From assembly GCA_900074885.1 (NCBI GenBank), contig FJUW01000008.1, positions 797,035-861,034 on the forward strand: a stretch of DNA of 64,000 nt, written 5' to 3'. Under the pieces are notes generated by a model. It was not told the origin of the DNA. It did no database searches and saw only the letters and a list, made by a program, of their open reading frames with translations. Positions 36,112-46,979 of this stretch are shown in pieces. Source of the stretch: Rhynchosporium graminicola. Taxonomy: Eukaryota > Ascomycota > Leotiomycetes > Helotiales > Ploettnerulaceae. Position 1 is the stretch's first letter. Every line of letters begins with the position of its first letter. The translations under genes were made by a program, and so were the position numbers.

Positions 36112-36379
36112 TATAACGACATAAGACTCAAGGCGGTATACAAGCAAGAATAAACGAGTAGGGAGGCTAAGAGCGATCTTATATAGTCTACTACGAAGGA
36201 AACAAAAAGATAAGGAAGGAAGAAGAAGAGAGATAGAGTATAAAGCACCTTATATATATGCGCCAGTACTAGTCCGATACTATACCGGGTCAGATACTAG
36301 TTCTGCTGGGATACCTATAAGCTTAAGCCCTATTATCTATCCTTCTTCTCATATGACATTCAGGTGAGCTGTCGTCATA
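36112..36379 (-). repeat. Gypsy-E1 3' LTR, 268 bp
   Basis: On the element strand starts TATGACGACAGCTCACCTG and ends CCTTGAGTCTTATGTCGTTATA. The last ~95 bp are shared with LTR-C and LTR-C'. The inner side is followed by the polypurine tract. Confidence 0.92.
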
Positions 36380-36391
36380 TTACCCCCCCCC
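36380..36391 (-). other. Gypsy-E1 polypurine tract
   Basis: A run of guanines on the minus strand (plus strand TTACCCCCCCCC) next to the 3' LTR. E3 has the same feature at 59619-59626. Confidence 0.7.
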
Positions 36392-36908
36392 TAAGAAGAG
36401 CTTAACCCTAAGCTCAAAAGGTTATAGTTTATACTAGAATTAGTCTTTATTATAACTATTTTCGTCGATATTCGCGTAATAGACACTAGCCGCTCTTTAG
36501 TAGTAGTAAATTCTTTATCAGGTTCTGACTAGTTACGTCGCTGTAATAGTACTGTATTAGTCGTAGCTTCTAAATCGGGCGGTAAGTAGTATTTACTTTA
36601 TCTATTTGCAGTAAGAGTTAAGTTAAAGTAGGGCGTAGGGTATATAAAGGAAGAGGTTTATTAACATTAGAGCCTTTCCTTTTTAACTGCGATAACTACT
36701 TTAACTTATAAGTTTACTCTCCCTAGACTATAATACAGCTCCTATAGTAGGTATCGTTGCTAACTACTATAGCAGTCTACTATAATCTTATATATCAATC
36801 GACCTAATTAACTCTTCCTTAATATAAGTAAGTTCCTTATCTTAGTTTTAGGGATAGTCCTTAAGTGCGGTATAGGAGTTTCACGGATCTATAACGCTGA
36901 CTCCTATA
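36392..36908. other. Gypsy-E1 interval between polypurine tract and antisense frame
   Basis: About 500 bp, conserved with E3 (59627-60144). No recognised coding sequence; it would be the 5' flank, hence possible promoter, of the antisense frame at 36909. Confidence 0.35.
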
Positions 36909-37834
36909 GTGCCTTTACTAGTTCCTGCCGGTGCTCTTTCGGTAGCGTATCGTATATATTACCTGCGATATATTCGCGCTTTCCTTAAGATAAAGTATAA
37001 TAATACTCCTATTTTAGAACTCCTATGCTCGTTTAATAAGCTTAACTCTAAGCTTTATAAGTATTATTCGGCGTTAAAGAGCGGTTATAAGCATATGAGT
37101 TACTTGAATATGAACGCAGTTACGTATGCTAACGCGTTATAGTTACCTAACTATATTAATACGAAGTATACTATTTTATCCGGTTTACTTCTTAGCGGCG
37201 AAGCTAAGGACGCGGAGCTAAATTAGGGTAGTATTATAGCTACCTATAAGGCTATTAATCAGATCTATCGTCTCGCGAAATCTGCTGCTCCTATTACTAC
37301 GTTAGAGATTACTATTATATAATTAGTAGAGACTTAGGCTTTAAGGCGTTCTATAGAGAAAGTATTTAAAGAGTTAGAGTTTATTAAGGTAGTAAGTTAC
37401 GATCTTAAACCCTCAGATACTAGTACGATACTAACGCGATATAGGATTTAGATCTTCTAATAGTCAATTCGGCAGAGTCTAAGTTAATAGCCGAAATAGC
37501 GTTAAAGCAGATAAAGGAATTAAATAGTATTATACGGGAATTTGCGAAGAAAGCTATATTTAAGGCTACGATATCTAATACTAGGGGAAAGAGGAATTTG
37601 CCTTCTAGTTTAGAGATAGCATCGGATCTAGATACTCCTAGACTCTCTCTAAAGAAGAAAGCCTATAGGATTAGCTATTATACTCAGTCTACTACTAGGG
37701 CTATATTAGTAGAATTAAGTAAAGAGTTAGATATAGTAGTTCCGGTTCCAGATATTCCAGAATTACTAGAAGCTCCGGAGAACTTAGGGGAGAAAGCTAG
37801 TAAAATAGAAGTAGTTAAAGAAGTAGAGTTTTAG
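36909..37834 (+). pseudogene. Candidate accessory gene of Gypsy-E, antisense to pol
   Basis: Convergent with pol, whose chromodomain ends near 37930. It opens with ATG (MPLLVPAGALSVAYRIYYLR) and stays open for 77 codons, then continues with TAG/TAA stops in the same frame through LPNYINTKYTILSGLL and ALRRSIEKVFKELEF (to about 37440); after a frame change it is open again for 78 codons at 37598-37834 (KKKAYRISYYTQSTTRAILV ... EAPENLGEKASK), acidic at the end. Total about 300 codons. E3 keeps the start and the same N-terminus (60145-60378). No family recognised, no signal peptide or membrane segment evident. It is not gag or pol, both of which are on the other strand. Confidence 0.55.
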
Positions 37835-37929
37835 ATATAGTATTATTACGGAGTATAATCAGGGGATTATCCTTAGTAATAAATTCTGATATTAGTAACT
37901 ATAATAGCTTATTATCCTCTAGGTGACTA

Positions 37930-40900
37930 TAGTTATCTATTCCGTCTTCCTAGGCCTTAATCTACTAATCTAGTTTACGCGGAGGTCTAGGTTTACTTAG
38001 GTTAGTAGCGTAGAAGTCTCTGAGCTTATGCGGAGTACCTATTAGGTTAGAAGCGTTATACTAAGTTAGGTCCGGGTCGTAGCCTAGCTAGCTAACTTAA
38101 TACTTCAGATTACCTCTTAGGAGCTATATAGCGAGTATATCTTATAACTCTTACTCTTCTTGAGTAGCGATAACCTCCGGGGGTAGGTTTAGTAACTCCT
38201 AGTCTAGTAATAGGTCGTCCGGGTTCTTAAAGAGTAATTCGGAGGCGAATATATCGTATATAGAAGATCCCGGGGGTAAATCTAGCTTATAGGAGTATCC
38301 GATCTTAGCTAGGACCTAGTACGGTCCTGCCTAGAGACTAGATAGCTTCTTACTTAGCTAGTAATTCTTAAGGTTCCTTATAGAGAGAAATACCTTATCT
38401 CTAACTTCCTAGTCGATACTAAACAATTTCAGGTAAGTTAAAGCGCTTATCATATACTAAGTAGCTAATATATTAGCTTTTAAAACCTCGATAGCGGATT
38501 TAGCACGTTTAGCTAGGGATTTAGTATTAGTATAGTTAAGCTTCTCTTACGGTATCGATCCGGTAAGTTACTTCTAGTCCTAGCTATTCTATAGTAGTAT
38601 ACTATATTTAAGAGTATATAGCGCTATACTGATAGAGTCGTGAAGTAAGGTTACTTAGGCGCGGTCTATTATCGGTAGTAGTTCGCTCTAGTTACTCTAG
38701 TAGTAATTAATAAAAGGTCTAAGGCGTTAGTTAATATACTGATTTATAATCTCTGTTTATTTATCAGTTTACTAGTAGAAAGAGGTAGAGAGCTTAATCT
38801 TAACTCTAATTATGCGGTAAAACTCTTATTAGAAGGATAAGACTAACTAAGCTCCTTAGTCGGATATAATTAACTTAAGAGTGTGTCCGAAACGATATAT
38901 CTATTAAATGAATAATATTACTATCCCGCGGGTATCGATATTATAGTAGTATAGTATTAATACGGAGTCCTTCCCTAGGCGGTTGATAAATACTAATATC
39001 CTATTAAATCCTTAGTTATTAGGCGGGAAGTCTTTAAAATCTATAGCTAAGTACTGCATAAAGTAGCTAGGTACCGGTAATAAGTAGAGGAATCCTTACT
39101 ATTTCGTTTACTTTAGATAAGAGTACTAATAGGGGCAGTAATTATAAGTATACTGTTTCACATCCGATACGAGTCCTTTCTAGTAGTAATAGGTAGAAAT
39201 CATTTCGGTAGTCTTACGAGCATTTAGATAGGCGGAGGAAACTTAATTATGGATTTCGCTAATTAAACGGGTATATAGTAGGGTATAGCGTTATACGCAT
39301 AGACGACTATTATAAAGTAGTAAACTATTATTAATAATATAGCTATCTCCTAATATATTCCGTTTATTAGAGAATAATTCTCAGTTGAATTAGTATAGTT
39401 TCTTAATTAAATTAAAGGAGTTACGTGCGGGTTCCGGTAGCGTATTAGTCCCTAGCGATATTAAATATATATAACTGATTTGATCGATATAATACTTAGC
39501 TAGTTCCGCGTTAATCCTAGGGTCTAGGTAGTCTAGAGGTAATAAAACCCGAGATCTACTATCCTATTTCTATTATTCCTATATCCTTAGATCTTATTTC
39601 CTATAGCTAAGGATATTAGCTTTAGTATTATCTTTACTAAGCGTATATATAATTTAAAAGTTGAATTCGGAAAGGAATTCCATCTATCTAGCTTACTTAC
39701 TAGTTAGGACTTTAGTAGTTATGAAGTATTCTAAGGATCGATAGTCCGTATATACGCCGGTATAATATCGTAGAAATATAAGTTCTAGTCTCTATTTCCG
39801 GAAAGACTTAATAATAGCGTATAGCTCCTTATTATAGATCTCCTAGTTTAGTTTATATCTATTAAGAATATAAGAGTAAAATCTAATTAGATACTACTAG
39901 TTATCTTTATATAATTAGGAGATAACTCTAGCTATTATACCGTCGGAAGTATTAGTTTCTAGTTTAGTTTATAATTCAGGGTCGAAATAGTATAGTTTCT
40001 ATACTAATAGTAGCTATTAACGTAAATCGTCGAAGGACTTCTTATAATTGTTAGTGAAATTCCATAGTACTATAGGCCGAGTGAGTATTAAGAGAGGTTT
40101 AGCGATAAGGCCGAAATTCCGAATAAATTAATAGTAGAACTTATAGAATCCTAGGAAGGATTTCATAGCTATTACTATTTCGGGGTACTTCTAGTCTACT
40201 AATAGTACTACCTTCTTAGGATCTAGCTCGATTCCGTTAGTAGTAACGATATATCTGAGGTATTTAGTCCGAGTAATATAGAATTCGCTTTTCTTAATAT
40301 CTACATAAAGTCAAGTATCTATTAAGAATTATAATACTAATTTAATATATTCCTTATAATCCTAGAGCGTTTCCGAGTATATAAGGATATTATCTAGGTA
40401 AGCTATATAAAAGTCGTCTAGGTAGTCTAGTAGTATATTATTCATATATTATTAGTACGTACTAGGTCCGTTATAAAGCTCAAAAGGTAGTACTTTATAT
40501 TTATAGGATCTGAAGCGGGTTCGGAAGATAGTATACTCCTCTGATTCGGAGTCTATACAGATGCGGTTAAATACTACCCGGATATCTAGTTTAGTAAAGA
40601 TTACTACTTTAGATATACGAGTTAAGAGCTTATCGATCCTGGGTATTAGGTATGAATCCTTTCGGGTAATTGTATTAAGCTTACGATAGTTAATATAGAA
40701 GCGTAATCCTCTATCGGCCTTTTTGACGAATAGTATAAGTAATATAAAAGGACTTTAGCTGGATTCGATGAATCCTTTATCTAAGTTCTCTATAAGATAC
40801 TCCTTAGTTACTTATAATTCGTCTATAGATTACTGATATAAGGGCAAATATATATTAAGTAATAGTTCTTCTAAAATGATTTTATAATCGTATAAGCGAT

Positions 40901-41850
40901 ACGGCGGAAGAATATTAGAATCCCGCTTAGAAAAGGCTTCCTTAAGAGTATAGTACTATTCTAGTAGCTTTTTAGCTATAAGTCGTTCGGTATCGGGATC
41001 CTTAGGAGAGTTGCTATTTAGACGGTCTTATAAGAGGCGGTCTATCTCGTAGATACTAGTAAAGAACAATTCGGAACCTTTATGTTTTATATTAAAGTGA
41101 AAAGCTATAATACTAATTTAGTAAATCGGAACCGGTTTCTAGATCCTCGGAGGTTAAGAGGAGCACTTATAGTAGAGTTTCGGCGCAAGTACCTTTCTCG
41201 ATAAAGTCGGAGCAGAAAGGGGTTCGGATTCCTTAGCGATAAGCGGAAATAAGTTAAAAGGTAAGAACGATACGTTAATATACTGTATCGCTACTGTTTA
41301 GTGTAATCGGCGTTAGTTTAGCTAGTTTATAGCTGAGTCCCGCGCGTCGGTGTCGATTTAGTAAGATCGATTAATACTAGGTTTACGAGGCGGTAGAGTT
41401 ATAATTATCTCCTTATCGTATTAGAGAGTAGCTAGATAGCGTTCCGATTATAGTAGCTTATAGTAGAGCGTATCTAGCTTAACCTGAAATCGTTATATCT
41501 ATTTGATACTAATAATTATATCTTATTATCCTAAATCGAGGAGAATAAAAGGGTAGTTATAAATACGCTTGCTATTAATAGAAAGGTATAAACGTATGAA
41601 ATAGGTAATATAGGTTCTAATAGACTATTAGAAACTACGTATTAGAATAGAATAGGGCAGTGGCTCGATTTTGATACCGAGGGCCCCCGATAGTCGTCTG
41701 GTAAGAGTGCGATTAATAAATAGATAACTATTCGCTCCGGTATCGATTAAGCTATTTATAGAGACTCTTAGCCCGTTTATACTAACTATAGTTAGGTATA
41801 TGAATTACTTACCTCCTATTAAGGAGTTAAGGTCCAGATTAGAGAGATCA
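37930..41850 (-). pseudogene. Gypsy-E1 pol: protease, reverse transcriptase, RNase H, integrase, chromodomain
   Basis: From right to left: protease near 41600-41800 (INRTLTRRLS); linker DSNILPPYRLYDYKII; reverse transcriptase with RFYINYRKLNTITRKD (~40670-40720) and IAYLDNILIYS (~40380-40415; YLDD has become YLDN); RNase H with LETNTSDGIIARVI (~39940); integrase with LAIDFKDFP (~39035), LIISDQGA (~38870) and TDKQTEIIN (~38750), so all three acidic residues remain; and a chromodomain-like segment (LKY*VS*LGYDPDLT*YNAS) at ~37960-38130. Premature TAG/TAA stops. Confidence 0.88.
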
Positions 41851-41929
41851 TACCTATATAGACCTAGGAAGGAGTTTTTACTTAGGCCTTATCGTTTTCC
41901 TCTAGTATTAGTCCAGATTCAGAGAGTAT

Positions 41930-43110
41930 ATTTTCTACTGCTTCCTTAGTTACTTAATCCTCTTCCGGAAATTCGTCGATTAATTAAACCTTAGGTAAGT
42001 TAGGGTAGTCTAGCTTAATATAACCGAGCTATCTATAACTATAATACCTAAGGGGTTCTCCGGTCGAGGTAGCAGAGCGTTTTAGCGCGGAGGGAGTACT
42101 AGACTGTACTGGGGTAGAGGTACGTACGTATAGTATAGGAGTGTTTTATCGAGAAGCTAAGCTTAAGGACCGGTAAGAGGTAGAACTAGTAGTAGTCGTA
42201 GTAGTAATAGTAGACTTACGGTACTATACCTAGGTAGTAGCTTTCTCGGGATAGGTACGTTCTGAGTTATAATAATACTTAGTATTAAAAGAAAGTAAAG
42301 ATCTAACTATAGAAGCGTAGTCCTTATTCCACGTTAGTTTAATAATAAGGGTTAAAGCGCGTAAGGATAGTATAATCTTATCCTATATATAGAAGAACTA
42401 CTCTTTCTTTTTAACCTTACTTTAGATAGTAGCGCTTTGAAATTAACTATAAAACTCGGCGAAGGTCTCGCGTGTATAGCTAAGTTATTATATTTCTAGG
42501 CGGTAGAAAGCGTTACGGTAGTTATCTTCCTCTAAACTAGTAAGAAAGTTCTCCTCTAATAAGGAGATTATTTTATCGCTAGTTTTAAACTTATTAGTAA
42601 GGTACTAAAGCGTAAGATACTCCTTAGTTAATCTAATAACTAGCCTCTATATAAGAACGCGCCGGGAGAAGTCCGTAGAGTAGTAGTCAGCGTTTATAGC
42701 CAGCTGGTCTTATATCGATACTCTTTATTAGAGGAAAGTAAAGTCCGATCTATTATCTAGGAGTAAGATCTTCTTAGTAAGATAAGACTTCCTAGGGCGT
42801 GACTCTACCGATTCGGCGCTAGGAGAGGGAGATAGTTTATTAGGAATAGTATCCTCTCTCTTAGTACTATATATTAGAATAGAGTTTATTAAGTTATTAA
42901 ACTCCGCTATACGCAGAGATTATAATATTAGTTCTAGTAAGAGAGTCGAAGATAAGCGAGGGACCCTTATAAGGAACTTATCTTATACGGAGATTAGTCT
43001 ATCTATAGTATCTTCTAGAGAGTTATTCTTTTCCTCCTAGTCCGCTAATTATTATAAGAGAGAACAGATCAGGTTCGAGTCACCTATAGTAGTAAGAGTA
43101 CTTAGCGATT
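41930..43110 (-). pseudogene. Gypsy-E1 gag
   Basis: Minus-strand gag: IRLTKEYLTL*YLTNKFK and FAEFYS*F*SATI near 42450-42640, a Ser/Thr-rich linker (STITTTTTSSTSYRSL, about 42170-42210), and the zinc knuckle at about 42005-42050, now RYYSYR*LGYIKLDYPNLP, in which all three Cys and the His read Tyr or Arg. The end LILEENDKA is shared with E2. Structural protein of the virus-like particle; dead here. Confidence 0.75.
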
Positions 43111-43619
43111 ATACTCCTAGTAAATTTCGCTTTTATTTTCCTTTCCCTCTCAGTTAGTACTTCCTTAATAAGGTATTAATATTCTCTAGGGCAGGAGATA
43201 TTTAGAGTAAGGAAAAGTATAATAGATTAGGTTCGGAAGTAGAGCAGGAGGGATCGCGTTAAGTTCCCCTAGAACTAGAAGGGTCTCTAGTTTATTAGTT
43301 AAGAGCTATAATAATAGCTTAAAAAGAGGTATATCAGGGCTATTTCGGCGGCGATATATAGAGATTAAAGTTCCGGGGTATTTATTATACCTTCTTCAAA
43401 ATCTATTTATAATTCCTTTATACTAAGAGGGTTATTAAAAGAGCGTTAGCGAAGACCTCCTCTATTATACTATTTATAATAAGCTAAATCAAACCCTGAT
43501 TCATAGTTATCCGAGAGATCTCTAATATCTTAGCTATATACGAGTAGTTATCGAATAACTAACTTAGTAGTAAGATATTATAGTAAGCTATCTACGGCTA
43601 TCTTAATCTTTTTATTTAA
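43110..43619 (-). other. Gypsy-E1 5' leader
   Basis: Minus strand from 43619 begins TTAAATAAAAAGATTAAGA, the leader shared with E2, LTR-C and LTR-C'; the primer-binding site must lie here. The rest has no recognised gene. Confidence 0.55.
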
Positions 43620-43887
43620 TATAATAATATAAGACTTAAAGTAGTATATAAGTAAGAATAAATAAGTAGGGAAGTTAAGAGCGATCTTATATAATCTACT
43701 ATGAAGGAAATAAAAAGATAAGGAAGGAAGAAGAAGAGAGATAGAGTATAAAGCACCTTATATATATACGCCGGTACTAGTCCGATACTATACCGGGTCG
43801 GATACTAGTTCTACCGGGATACTTATGAGCTTGGGCCCTGTTATCTATCCTTCTTCTCATATGACATTCAGGTGAGCTGTCGTCATA
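43620..43887 (-). repeat. Gypsy-E1 5' LTR, 268 bp
   Basis: Exactly the length of the 3' LTR; more heavily mutated at its inner end (CTTTAAGTCTTATATTATTATA on the element strand, given here only to show the C/G losses in the last 22 positions as CGTT to TATT and CCTTGAG to CTTTAAG). Confidence 0.9.
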
Positions 43888-43892
43888 AATAC

Positions 43893-44326
43893 GAGAACTT
43901 ATTAATAAGTTATATATTACTATAGATCTTAAGGAGATTAAGTAACTAGCACGACTAGCTTATAACATTCGTTACTCTATAGCTTTTTATAATGTAGTCC
44001 GCACTTAGTATTAGCTACGAAAGTAATCCTCCTAAATTCTAGAAAGGATAAGTAAAGTTGTAAAGTTCATCTGTAGTGCAGTAAGCCTAGTCCAGGTAGC
44101 TGGATATGCTACCCTGAGATATATATAAATTAAATTCGAAACAGTTCTCTTAATATCTCGAAGAGTTAATATCCTTTAAGACTTCTCGATTGAGGATATG
44201 AGAAGAAAGATACTAGTATTATTAATAAGATCTCGATTATAAGTCGTAGAGATATAATAGTTACTTTACAGATAGTAGAAGAATATTATCCACGCGGAAA
44301 TACTATTACTTACCTTTTATAAAGAG
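43893..44326 (+). pseudogene. Unrecognised decayed reading frame Y, right part
   Basis: Resumes after Gypsy-E1: INKLYITIDLKEIK*LARLA, NIRYSIAFYNVVRT, LERISKVVKFICSAV. Reads in frame with the left part through the single AATAC. Ends where a Gypsy-A LTR begins at 44327. Product unknown; an alternative is that this is non-coding RIP-mutated sequence with a chance open frame. Confidence 0.35.
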
Positions 44327-44487
44327 TATCACGGGGCGAATATAAAGTGTATAGTATAAAAGCTCGTTTATATTAAAAGGAGAATTAACTAAAGAGAGAA
44401 AGGAGAAATAAGAGTTTCCCTTCGAAGAAAAGATAATACCGCGGCCGCTAGTAGTAGTAGTATTAGAACACGTACGATAATACATTA
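44327..44487 (-). repeat. Gypsy-A copy 2 3' LTR, 161 bp
   Basis: Plus strand TATCACGGGGCGAAT ... CGTACGATAATACATTA; both ends mutated from TGTCACGG and CGTCA as seen in the copy at 22464-22624. Confidence 0.85.
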
Positions 44488-45086
44488 GGTACTAGCGTAA
44501 ACGCCTTAGGTATTAAGTATACTAATAGGTATAACTTATTATATTACTTCTCTTCTATTTCGAGGTTAGGGCTATCGAGTCTATTCTTCTCCTCCTACTT
44601 ATTAAGTACTATAGTAGTAATAAGAGCTACTTCCGGTTCCTATATTAGCTTTATATAACTTATCTATTTAACTAGATACTTCTTTTTCCTTTAGCCTCCT
44701 CTTCGAAAAGAACTCTCCGCTAGGATTTCTTCTACTTTGAACTCGTTTTCATCCGCTACTAGTAGTAGTAGCAGCTATAAGTTATCCTATACTTAGCTTA
44801 GTAATAAGTTAGTAATAGCTAGGTATAATAGCTATATATGAAAAATATTATATATTCCCGGTAATATATCTAAGTAATAGCTATATAACCTTACTACTTT
44901 AAGTACTATATATTTAGCTTACTTTATATCGAGTTTCTTCGCAGGTCGATTCGTATAAATATTCTATAAACTTAACTAGACTTTATCTCTAACTTTAAAC
45001 TTTAGAGCTTATTAGTAGTAGTAGTTAGTAACTTTTCTTAAACTTATTATACTACTATTATTACTATCTATATTTATTCTATCGTA
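44327..45086 (-). mobile_element. Gypsy-A second copy, 3' fragment (pol tail plus 3' LTR)
   Basis: Reverse complement of 21900-22624. Contains the integrase C-terminal module and the Arg/Ser-rich tail, then the 161-bp LTR. It stops at about 45086, where repeat X begins. The candidate target duplication to the left is AAGAG (44322-44326). It forms an inverted pair with Gypsy-A, roughly 22 kb apart. Confidence 0.85.
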
Positions 45087-45601
45087 CACTTTCACTTATT
45101 ATATATAGTCACGTTATATCTGATTACCTGCATAGCCTAGTATATACTTATATAATCTCCTTATATATTTAAAGTAAGCTTTCTCTCTTTCTTCTGAAGA
45201 GATAATACTCTTTATAATTAATATTTAGAGATAACTATAATTCTTTATCTCCTAATACCTTAAAGTGATCTTTCACTACTAATAAAGCTTACCTTACTTT
45301 TATACTATAGTTAAGAGCTATATTAATATATCGCTTTTAAAGCTACTTATTATATATATAGAAGTAAAGCTTTAATCTAGCTTTTAATTACTAGAGTTAC
45401 TTATTCGGGCCTTTTATAATATATTAATTAATATTCTATAAGCTCTTTATAGCTTTTTAATTACTTAATTATATCTTTTAAAGATCTTTCCGATAATTTA
45501 CTTAATCTTAGTAATAAAATAGTCTATAAGAAGCTAGAGTAATAGCTAGATTAGATTTCTTATATTTAATTTATAGCTAGAATAATTAAGATATAGTAAT
45601 A
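45087..45601 (+). repeat. Unclassified repeat X, copy 1, left part
   Basis: Matches 57581-58097. Begins CACTTTCACTTATTATATAT. Interrupted by Gypsy-G after the target site AATA (45598-45601). On the minus strand a frame with only TAG/TAA stops reads KVKQALIEVKDYLKE-like sequence in copy 2; coding status uncertain. The stretch TCACGTTATATCTGATTACC near 45108-45127 could be a terminal repeat of a DNA transposon, but I found no partner. Confidence 0.6.
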
Positions 45602-45783
45602 TGTAATGGGTCTGTGCGCCTAGTGCCTCCCACTCCTGTATTTCAGAATTAGAGAGGAAGGAAGAACCTTCTCTCCTTAGTAATTAGTTTCTATATCAAC
45701 TAGATTATTACTAGCGAACCTCTAGCGACTATTCTACTATTCTATTATACCTATTTACCTTAGCGTACTAAGTGATTATTATA
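45602..45783 (+). repeat. Gypsy-G 5' LTR, 182 bp
   Basis: Starts TGTAATGGGTCTGTGCGCC and ends AAGTGATTATTATA (original ...TTACA). Keeps the TG start. Confidence 0.92.
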
Positions 45784-46050
45784 TTCTAATTACTTTTACT
45801 TAACGTTAGCCTAAATAGTTATAATAGCTTAAAGCGGAGAATCCTCTACTATATTAACCTGACCTATACTCTAAAATAACCCTATTAAGGCCTAGATAAT
45901 ACCTGGTAATATACTAGTAGATGACCTTTTAGTTCTATAAGAGAAACTCTAATCGCTAAAGAAACGGAATAATATCTTAGATAACCTTATAGTTAAGTGC
46001 TAACGAATATTTAGTAAAGACCTTACTTAATACCCTCCGGAAGCTATTAT
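45784..46050 (+). other. Gypsy-G leader
   Basis: Starts TTCTAATTACTTTTACTTAA. No gene and no primer-binding site that I can name. Confidence 0.4.
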
Positions 46051-46960
46051 AAGAGTACGACTCTACTAAGCTCATGTATCCGAAGACCCTACCCTAAGTA
46101 TAGAGAGAGATACTAGTCGATTAGTAGCTCTTAAAGAATCGCTAATTCCTTACCGGGATAAAAGCAAATATATAATTCTACCGGAATATAAGAGTAGGAG
46201 CTAAAGAGAGCTTACTAAGTATTTATAGGCTTATAATCGAGTCTTCGACTATAATACTAAAGAGTACTTAACTAATCTCGTTAAGATTAAATAAGTAGTA
46301 ATACTACTCTATAAGGAACTAGCGAACGCTTAGGAAAAGTTTAGGAAATATACTCTAGATACCCTTTACGAGATAACCTAGGAAATTTATAAAGAGTTCC
46401 TAGCGAATCTCTAGCTACTTCCTATCTTATGAAGGGTAACTAACTTATAAGCTCATGAGAACGCTCGCTAAAAGCTAGATTAACTAATTAGGGAGTTCAT
46501 GAATTACCTTAAAGAAAAAGAGGAATAACTCGAACCCTTTACTAAGCGCTAATTATAAGATATCTTATTTAATAAGATCCGCCCGGAGATTCGCTAGAAA
46601 ATCGTCGAGAATAACTAAGCTAATAGACTTTAGACCCGAGACTAAGTCATTTCTATTATTACTCTTTAAGAGACTTATACCTTATCTAGAGGTACTAATA
46701 GTAATAAAAGATAAAGGGAACCTAAAGAGTAGAAATATAAAGAGTTAAACGTAAAGAAGAACAACTCGTATAAGCACTAGCGAAGAACTAATAATTAATA
46801 AGATAAGAGCTAATAAAGATAAGAAGGGAAGAAAGATCTAAATAGTATACTTATTAGGGATCAGCTAATAAGATAAGATATCTCTAAGGTTTAGTACTAC
46901 TCTTATAATAAATATAAATATATCTCTCCGAACTATCTAAAATTAAATACTAGTAATACT
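46050..46960 (+). pseudogene. Gypsy-G gag
   Basis: Plus-strand frame AHVSEDPTLSIERDTSRL (about 46065), FMNYLKEKEE*LEPFTKR (about 46495-46550), ILFNKIRPEIR*KIVENN (about 46565), a Lys/Arg/Asn-rich linker and a zinc-knuckle remnant YYSYNKYKYISPNYLK near 46895-46945 in which every Cys and His of C-x2-C-x4-H-x4-C reads Tyr. Forms the particle and binds RNA in live elements. Many stops. Confidence 0.75.
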
Positions 46961-46979
46961 AAAGATAAACGCTAGGGAA

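Larger units (their letters stand above)
36112..43887 (-). mobile_element. Gypsy-E1: complete Ty3/Gypsy retrotransposon with chromodomain, 7776 bp
   Basis: Two 268-bp LTRs and target duplications AATAC (36107-36111, 43888-43892). Gag, protease, reverse transcriptase, RNase H, integrase and chromodomain run on the minus strand from right to left. About 1.5 kb lies between the end of pol and the 3' LTR and holds a candidate antisense gene. Other copies: E2 (53335-57580, plus) and E3 (59286-60674, minus). Confidence 0.93.
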
